The translations under genes and the position numbers were made by a program. DNA of 11,423 bases from a bacterium (GTDB lineage Bacteria > Patescibacteriota > Gracilibacteria > UBA1369 > LOWO2-01-FULL-3). Below the pieces are notes generated by a model that did no database searches, was not told the origin of the DNA, and was given only the letters and a program-made list of their open reading frames with translations. Positions 6,323 through 11,423 of this stretch are shown here, piece after piece. The stretch's first letter is position 1, and each line of letters begins with the position of its first letter. The stretch covers positions 1 through 11,423 of the forward strand of contig JAQBYK010000027.1 in the NCBI GenBank assembly GCA_027622635.1, given 5' to 3'.

Positions 6323-7114
6323 ATGAATGCTTTTTTAGAAATCTCAAGTTTAGATATTGATTTCCCTATACCCGGTGGAACATTTAAAGCGCTGAGCGAT
6401 ATTAATTTAAAAATATCGAAAGGTGAATTTGTATCATTAATTGGACACTCAGGTTGTGGTAAATCGACCATATTAAATATTGTTGCCGGTTTATATAAAG
6501 CAACCTGTGGCGGCGTACTTTTAAAGGGAAGAGAAGTCACTGAACCCGGGCCAGAACGTGCGGTCGTGTTTCAAAATCATTCATTACTGCCGTGGTTGTC
6601 AGCGTATGAAAATGTTGAACTGGCAGTCATGCAAGTGTTTAAAAAAACAAAAACAAAACACGAAATTAAAGACTGGATTGAACACAATTTAAAATTAGTT
6701 CATATGGATCATGCTATGCACAAAAAACCAGGTGAAATATCTGGTGGCATGAAACAACGTGTTGGAATAGCACGCGCTTTAGCGATGCAGCCGGAGATTT
6801 TGTTAATGGACGAACCCTTTGGCGCACTCGACGCATTAACACGTGCGCATATGCAAGATTCATTGATGGAAATTCAAAATGAACTAAACAATACCGTTAT
6901 TATGATTACGCATGATGTTGACGAGGCTGTATTGTTATCTGACCGAATTGTGATGATGACTAACGGACCCGCAGCGACTATCGGAGAAATTCTTGATGTG
7001 AATTTACCTCGCCCGAGAGATCGCGTAGCGATGGCTTCAGATACAGAATATAACCGACTCAGATCAGAAGTATTAAAATTTTTATATGAAAAACAACGGA
7101 AAATAAATCACTAA
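6323..7114 (+). CDS. nrtD: ATP-binding subunit of the nitrate ABC importer (NrtD/NasD type)
   Basis: It hydrolyses ATP on the cytoplasmic face to drive nitrate import through NrtB. All ABC hallmarks are present in 263 residues: Walker A GHSGCGKST (41-49), Q-loop Gln84 (in VVFQNHSLLPW), signature ISGGMKQR (139-146, Ile in place of the common Leu), Walker B ILLMDE (159-164), D-loop GALD (167-170) and switch His197 (in ITHDVDEA). The later NGPAATIGEILDVNLPRPRDR segment is typical of the nitrate/sulfonate/taurine ATPase group. It is a single-domain protein with no fused NrtA-like sensor, so it matches NrtD or Klebsiella NasD rather than cyanobacterial NrtC. The Shine-Dalgarno (GGA at 6312-6314) is weak. 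Specificity comes from context, since the ATPase alone cannot be told from tauB or ssuB relatives. Confidence 0.92.
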   Translation: MNAFLEISSLDIDFPIPGGTFKALSDINLKISKGEFVSLIGHSGCGKSTILNIVAGLYKATCGGVLLKGREVTEPGPERAVVFQNHSLLPWLSAYENVELAVMQVFKKTKTKHEIKDWIEHNLKLVHMDHAMHKKPGEISGGMKQRVGIARALAMQPEILLMDEPFGALDALTRAHMQDSLMEIQNELNNTVIMITHDVDEAVLLSDRIVMMTNGPAATIGEILDVNLPRPRDRVAMASDTEYNRLRSEVLKFLYEKQRKINH

Positions 7115-7144
7115 TTTAAATTTAAATTTAAATTTAAATTTAAA
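7113..7144. repeat. Short tandem repeat of AAATTT (about five copies) abutting the nrtD stop
   Basis: From the last bases of the nrtD stop codon the sequence repeats the 6-bp unit AAATTT for 32 bp without a mismatch. The unit is self-complementary, so the tract is palindromic in every register and could fold on itself as DNA or RNA. Exact short repeats of this type are prone to slippage. It is non-coding and lies upstream of the hairpin at 7168-7203. Confidence 0.85.
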
Positions 7145-7167
7145 CATAAATAGAAAACCCTAAGTTG

Positions 7168-7203
7168 ATCAAAGGTATTGTTTTTTAAATCAATACCTTT
7201 GAT
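7168..7203 (+). terminator. Strong intercistronic hairpin between nrtD and nasC, possible attenuator
   Basis: ATCAAAGGTATTG (7168-7180) and CAATACCTTTGAT (7191-7203) form a perfect 13-bp stem around a 10-nt loop that itself carries six T residues. The bases after the stem (TAGTTTATCT) are T-rich but not a continuous run, so intrinsic termination would be partial at best. Its place between transporter and reductase genes suggests partial termination, or protection of the upstream mRNA 3' end, giving more transporter than reductase message. The loop is not the six-base ANTAR-target type. Confidence 0.55.
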
Positions 7204-7212
7204 TAGTTTATC

Positions 7213-7229
7213 TCAATTAAATTAATTGA
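7213..7229. repeat. Near-contiguous dyad TCAATTAA-A-TTAATTGA upstream of nasC
   Basis: Two perfect 8-bp arms flank a single A, ten bases after the intercistronic hairpin and about 27 bp before the nasC start. As DNA it is a possible operator. As RNA it could fold with a 6-bp stem and 5-nt loop. No -24/-12 element accompanies it, and no clear -35/-10 pair was seen, so an internal promoter is not supported. The AT-only core makes chance symmetry more likely. Confidence 0.4.
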
Positions 7230-7243
7230 TGCTATGCATGTAA

Positions 7244-7248
7244 AAGGA
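7244..7248 (+). promoter_or_regulatory. Ribosome binding site that fixes the TTG start of nasC
   Basis: AAGGA sits exactly seven bases before TTG at 7256. The in-frame ATG upstream (7238) is followed at once by TAA, and the first Met codon downstream falls inside the FAD-binding GGGMAG motif, so TTG is the only reasonable start. Confidence 0.8.
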
Positions 7249-7255
7249 AAATTTT

Positions 7256-8557
7256 TTGAATCTTCACCAAAGTAAACCTACAAACAAGCAACGCCTGGTA
7301 ATTTTAGGCGGCGGAATGGCAGGCATTAAATTGGTGAGCGACTTGGTCGCTAAAAATAATCAAGTCTACGATTTAACCGTTATTAATGAAGAATCTGAAC
7401 TTGCGTATAATCGTATATTATTATCGCCACTGTTGGCAGGTGAAAAAACATTTAGTGATACCTTATTGCAAACTGAGCAATGGTATAAAGAAAATGATGT
7501 AAAGTTGCTCAATGATACTCAAGTTTTGCGAGTGGATTTAAAAAATAAATTACTAACGATCATAAAAGTTAATTCATCATCAGATGTGAACCAAACCAGT
7601 ATCAGCTATGATAAATTAGTATTTGCTACAGGATCCATTCCCAATGTACCTCCTTTAAAAGGATGTGATAGCGAGGGCGTTTTAACATTTAGAACCAAGC
7701 AAGATGTTGATCGCATGCTCGAATATTTAGCCAATAACAAAAAGCGCTGCGCAGTGATAGGCGGAGGATTGCTTGGATTGGAAGCAGCTTATGCGCTGGC
7801 TAAGCAAGGCGCAGAAGTCAGTGTCTTTCATCGAGGAAAACATCTTTTAGATCGTCAATTAAATAACAAACCTTCAAAATTGTTAGAACAATATTTGATC
7901 GACAATCAAATAGAAATTTATTTAGAAGCACATACTCAAGAATTATTAACGAACAATGAAACTGTCACAGGTCTTAAATTAAAATCTGGAGAAGAATTTT
8001 TATTTGACATAATTATAATGGCGGCAGGCGTTTCTCCCAATAAATCACTCGCCGAACAAGCGGGTTTAGTTTGCCAGCGCGCTATTATTGTCGATCAGTA
8101 TATGAGAACCAATGAAAAAGATGTCTATGCATTAGGTGAATGCGTAGAATTTGAGTCCAACACATTTGGATTAGTGGCTCCTGCTTACGAGCAAGCCGGT
8201 GTTCTGGCTGAGTATTTATTGAAGAATGAATCTGAATTACAGCAAAAAAACATCTTAGAAAATGAAGCAATGGTCTTCAGCGTTAAACCCACAGCCACAA
8301 AACTAAAAGTTTCTGGCGTTGATTTATTCTCAGCAGGAGAAATTGACAACAAAGAAGATTTTGAATTTATAGAGTATTTGAATGATAAAGACAATATTTA
8401 TAAACGTTTGAGTATTAAGAATAATAAAATTTTAGGTATTGTATTATTTGGCGACGTATTAGATGGAAGCTGGTATTTCGATTTATTAAATCAACAACAT
8501 GACATTACTTCGATACGCAATCATTTACTGTTTGGAAGAGCTTTTTGTGAGCAATGA
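7256..8557 (+). CDS. nasC: FAD/NADH-dependent electron-transfer subunit of assimilatory nitrate reductase
   Basis: This cytoplasmic flavoprotein is likely to take electrons from NADH and pass them to NasA for nitrate reduction. The 433-residue product has the two-dinucleotide-binding fold of the NirB N-terminus and rubredoxin reductases: FAD motif GGGMAG (18-23), substrate-side AYNRILLSPLL (50-60), ATGS (124-127), NADH motif GGGLLG (169-174), and YALGEC (291-296) followed by FGLVAPAYEQAG (about 304-315). There are no clustered cysteines, so it carries no Fe-S centre of its own; the [2Fe-2S] domain is on NasA instead. The motif set and order closely parallel NirB encoded upstream, suggesting common ancestry. 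Naming differs between species: Klebsiella calls this role NasC and Bacillus NasB. It starts with TTG, lies 141 bp after nrtD beyond a hairpin, and is 80 bp before nasA. A stand-alone nitrite reductase flavoprotein is less likely. Confidence 0.85.
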   Translation: MNLHQSKPTNKQRLVILGGGMAGIKLVSDLVAKNNQVYDLTVINEESELAYNRILLSPLLAGEKTFSDTLLQTEQWYKENDVKLLNDTQVLRVDLKNKLLTIIKVNSSSDVNQTSISYDKLVFATGSIPNVPPLKGCDSEGVLTFRTKQDVDRMLEYLANNKKRCAVIGGGLLGLEAAYALAKQGAEVSVFHRGKHLLDRQLNNKPSKLLEQYLIDNQIEIYLEAHTQELLTNNETVTGLKLKSGEEFLFDIIIMAAGVSPNKSLAEQAGLVCQRAIIVDQYMRTNEKDVYALGECVEFESNTFGLVAPAYEQAGVLAEYLLKNESELQQKNILENEAMVFSVKPTATKLKVSGVDLFSAGEIDNKEDFEFIEYLNDKDNIYKRLSIKNNKILGIVLFGDVLDGSWYFDLLNQQHDITSIRNHLLFGRAFCEQ

Positions 8558-8637
8558 TTTAGATGAAAATTATGTTAACATTAAAATAGATTATAACTTT
8601 TAAAGTGAATGCTATTAATTCTCTGACTATAAATATA

Positions 8638-11423
8638 ATGGAAAACCCTGACCTTCTCGCAATGGAAAAAACTATTCGGACGACTTGTCCTTATTGTGGC
8701 GTTGGTTGCGGAGTTTTGGCGACAGTTAATTCAGAAACAAAAAAAGTTAGCATTAAAGGCGATCCAGATCATCCTGCAAATTACGGCCGACTTTGTTCAA
8801 AAGGAAGTGCATTAGGTGAAACCTTAAGTCTTGATGAACGAATCGCTGAGCCTAGTATTAATGGCGAAATTGTCCCTTGGAATACAGCTATTTCTTTTGT
8901 CGCTGAAAAATTTAAAAATACAATTGATTTGCACGGCGCAGATAGCATTATGTTTTACGTGTCGGGTCAGTTGCTCACTGAAGATTATTACGTCACAAAT
9001 AAATTTGCCAAGGGATTTATTGGAACGAATAATATCGATTCAAATTCGCGACTTTGTATGTCGTCGGCCGTTGCTGCATATAAACGAGCATTTGGCAGCG
9101 ATACAGTGCCCGCATGCTATGAAGATATTGAACTGTCTGAATTATTTATTATATGCGGTTCTAACATGGCTTGGTGCCATCCCGTTTTATTTCAGCGATT
9201 AAAAGCCGCGCAAGAAAAAGATAATAAAAAAATCGTAGTGATAGATCCAAGAGTCACTGATTCTTGTGCTATCGCGCAATTACATCTACCTATAAAACCC
9301 GGCACTGATACCATTTTATTTAATGGATTATTTGTTTATTTGCATACCAATAATATTATCAATGCAGAATATCTAGAACAGTGCGAAGGATTTGAAGAAA
9401 CCTTATTCGCCTGTGAAGATTATAAAAATCCTGCAATAGTGGCGCAGCTTTGCGACATCGACTTAAATGATTTATTGTGTTTTTATAATTGGTTTGCTGA
9501 GATTGAAAAAACAGTGACATTTTATTCTATGGGCGTCAATCAATCCTCATCAGGAACTGATAAAGCCAATAGCATCATTAATTGCCATGCGTTAACAGGA
9601 CGGATAGGGCGGGCAGGGATGGGGCCATTCTCTATCACAGGCCAGCCTAATGCGATGGGAGGAAGGGAAGTCGGCGCACTGTCAAACCTGCTAGCGTCAC
9701 ACTTTAATTTGAACGATGACAATCATCGTGAAATAGTTTCAAAATTTTGGGGAGCGGAAAAAAATATTTCTCCTCATATTGGTTTTACTTCACCTGATTT
9801 GGCTGAAAAAATTGAATCTGGAAAAATAAAAGCCGTGTGGATTATGGCGACTAATCCTGTCGTGAGCATCACTGAAGCGAATCGCTTAGCCTCAGCGCTA
9901 GATAAATGTGATTTAGTTATTGTATCTGATTGCTCAAAACAAAGTGACACGCTGAAATATGCCAATGTGATTTTACCTGCGCAAGGCTGGAGTGAAAAAA
10001 AAGGTACGGTAACGAATTCCGAACGCTGCATCTCTCTACAAAATCGATTAGTAGAACCGTATGCGAATGCTAAACCCGATTGGTGGATTGTGTGCCAAGT
10101 TGCAAAGGCTATGAGTTTTAATGGATTCGAATATGCTAGCGCATATGAAATTTTCAAAGAACATGTTGCATTATCGAAGCACCAAAATTCTGGTGAAACT
10201 CAACGGAGTTTTAATTTATCAGCACTGCACGAGTTATCAGAAGACGAGTATACTAATTTACAGCCATCGCAATGGCCATTACATAAAATTGATGATTCAA
10301 TCGATAAAAACTGTTCAAAGCGTTTTTTTGAACAAGGACAAGCCTATACGAGCTCAAAAAAAATACAACTTATTCCAATTAATCCTAAACCACCTGCATC
10401 ACAGATTTCACAGAATTATCCGTTTATATTAAATACAGGTCGAATTCGAGATCAATGGCATACGATGACAAGAACTGCATTGGCTTCTCGTTTAAATCAA
10501 CATTTACCTGAACCTTTTGTGCTTGTTCATCCAGATGATGCATGTAAGCTTAAATTGCAGAATAATGATTTGGTTCAAATAGAAAGCGAGCAAGCATCAA
10601 TCATTGTTGCCGCAAAATTTTCCGATGGACAAAGACGTGGTGAACTATTTTGCCCTATTCATTGGAGTAATGCTTTTTCAAAAAATGCACGAGTAGGTCA
10701 GCTCATAGCGAAGAATCTTGATAATATTTCAGCGCAACCTGAATTTAAATTTACACCTGTATCAATTAAAGCTGCGCCAAGTTCATGGCACGCATTGTTA
10801 TTGGTACAACATGAAATTGACACACAGGATTTTTTAATTGATGAACAATTTCTTTATTGGAGCATGAATAAACATGCTTTTCATAAAGAATATTTTTTAT
10901 CGGCAAAAGTAGGGTGCGAATCTGAATTTTTTGATAAAACAGTATATGCTTGGTTTGATTCAAATACAGAATGTGTAACCTATAAAGATGAAGCGCAAGG
11001 TATCAAACATATCGCTTTCTTTTCACAGAATAAATTACAAGCGTTATTGTTTATAACCCCAATTCGTCAGGAACTGCCTTCAAATTCGTGGCTGAATAGC
11101 TGTTTTGGAACAGATCTTACCGGCATGGCGAATGAGATGAATATCAGCGAAGCCTTGTTAAAACAAAGTTTTGTTGCTGGTAAACCTGCCTCCGGTGATT
11201 TAGATGTAGGAAAAATAATTTGCTCCTGCTTTACAGTAGGCGAAAAAGTAATTAAAAAATCCATTTCTAAACATCAATGCAAAACCGCGGCCGATATTGG
11301 GCGCTGCACAAAAGCGGGAACTAATTGTGGAAGCTGTGTGCCGGAGTTAAATAAAATTCTTACTTTACTTTCTTTGACGGAGGCTTCAGGTAATCCCACA
11401 ATATTGAAGGCTGGAAGGCCGTT
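8638..11423 (+). CDS. nasA: NasA, assimilatory nitrate reductase catalytic subunit with C-terminal BFD domain (3' end outside the window)
   Basis: It reduces nitrate to nitrite in the cytoplasm at a bis-MGD molybdenum site. I translated the frame by hand to the right edge and found no stop; the last base falls two bases into a codon. Counting from the ATG at 8662, the N-terminal [4Fe-4S] ligands are C9, C12, C16 (in TTCPYCGVGCGV) and C45 with K47 (in LCSKG). The Mo ligand is C132 in SNSRLCMSSAV. MGD-binding segments include HALTGRIGRAGMGPFSITGQ (about 309-328), WIMATNPVVS and LNTGRIRDQWHTMTRT. Near the end is a BFD [2Fe-2S] domain with C854-X-C856 and C889-X2-C892 (in AGTNCGSC), the likely entry point for electrons from NasC. 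At least 920 residues are encoded, so little is missing. The start is uncertain: ATG 8638 and ATG 8662 are in frame, and neither has a recognisable Shine-Dalgarno; 8662 gives the more family-like N-terminus. Confidence 0.95.
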   Translation, partial: MENPDLLAMEKTIRTTCPYCGVGCGVLATVNSETKKVSIKGDPDHPANYGRLCSKGSALGETLSLDERIAEPSINGEIVPWNTAISFVAEKFKNTIDLHGADSIMFYVSGQLLTEDYYVTNKFAKGFIGTNNIDSNSRLCMSSAVAAYKRAFGSDTVPACYEDIELSELFIICGSNMAWCHPVLFQRLKAAQEKDNKKIVVIDPRVTDSCAIAQLHLPIKPGTDTILFNGLFVYLHTNNIINAEYLEQCEGFEETLFACEDYKNPAIVAQLCDIDLNDLLCFYNWFAEIEKTVTFYSMGVNQSSSGTDKANSIINCHALTGRIGRAGMGPFSITGQPNAMGGREVGALSNLLASHFNLNDDNHREIVSKFWGAEKNISPHIGFTSPDLAEKIESGKIKAVWIMATNPVVSITEANRLASALDKCDLVIVSDCSKQSDTLKYANVILPAQGWSEKKGTVTNSERCISLQNRLVEPYANAKPDWWIVCQVAKAMSFNGFEYASAYEIFKEHVALSKHQNSGETQRSFNLSALHELSEDEYTNLQPSQWPLHKIDDSIDKNCSKRFFEQGQAYTSSKKIQLIPINPKPPASQISQNYPFILNTGRIRDQWHTMTRTALASRLNQHLPEPFVLVHPDDACKLKLQNNDLVQIESEQASIIVAAKFSDGQRRGELFCPIHWSNAFSKNARVGQLIAKNLDNISAQPEFKFTPVSIKAAPSSWHALLLVQHEIDTQDFLIDEQFLYWSMNKHAFHKEYFLSAKVGCESEFFDKTVYAWFDSNTECVTYKDEAQGIKHIAFFSQNKLQALLFITPIRQELPSNSWLNSCFGTDLTGMANEMNISEALLKQSFVAGKPASGDLDVGKIICSCFTVGEKVIKKSISKHQCKTAADIGRCTKAGTNCGSCVPELNKILTLLSLTEASGNPTILKAGRP

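Noticed and set aside
7204..7255. Separate promoter for nasC-nasA
   Set aside because: There is no -24/-12 element and no convincing -35/-10 pair; only an AT-rich dyad is present.
8831..9202. 123-codon frame inside nasA, and other overlapping frames within nirB, nasC and nasA
   Set aside because: They lie in other frames of well-supported genes and encode no recognisable motif.
1..11423. CRISPR array, tRNA, rRNA or phage genes
   Set aside because: No spaced direct repeats, no tRNA-like cloverleaf and no phage genes were seen on reading both strands.

Overview
The window is AT-rich bacterial DNA. It carries a nearly complete assimilatory nitrate/nitrite reduction locus, split into two divergent transcription units. 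The NirB/NirD pair resembles the enterobacterial NADH-dependent enzyme, the nitrate ABC importer has a lipoprotein binding protein, and both units have textbook sigma-54 (-24/-12) promoters. Together these point to a Gram-negative proteobacterium, most likely an AT-rich gammaproteobacterium. I cannot name a genus from the sequence.

Layout. Positions 1-301 hold the 3' end of a Mu/TnsB-type DDE transposase gene. It enters from outside the window and stops soon after its last recognisable motif, so it looks like a mobile-element remnant at the flank of the nitrate locus. Reading leftward on the minus strand, nirB (697-3228) is followed directly by nirD (379-696); together they encode the siroheme nitrite reductase. 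A 619-bp gene-free region (3229-3847) separates the units. It holds one sigma-54 promoter facing each way (3281-3296 minus, 3783-3798 plus) and several dyad sequences between them that could be enhancer or operator sites. On the plus strand follow nrtA (lipoprotein nitrate-binding protein), nrtB (permease), nrtD (ATPase), a 141-bp gap with a hexanucleotide repeat and a strong hairpin, a nasC-type FAD/NADH oxidoreductase, and nasA (molybdenum nitrate reductase). nasA runs off the right edge after its C-terminal [2Fe-2S] domain.

How it works together. The NrtABD importer would bring nitrate into the cytoplasm. NasA would reduce it to nitrite with electrons passed from NADH through the NasC flavoprotein. 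NirBD would reduce nitrite to ammonium, also with NADH. Paired sigma-54 promoters imply control by an NtrC-type enhancer-binding protein, hence nitrogen limitation. No regulator gene lies in the window. Both predicted leaders are only about 40 nt, which leaves little room for NasR/NasT-type leader antitermination.

I see no CRISPR array, tRNA, rRNA or evidently novel system. The pathway is well known. The points worth a second look are the divergent promoter region, the nrtD-nasC intercistronic structures, the start-codon corrections and the transposase remnant.
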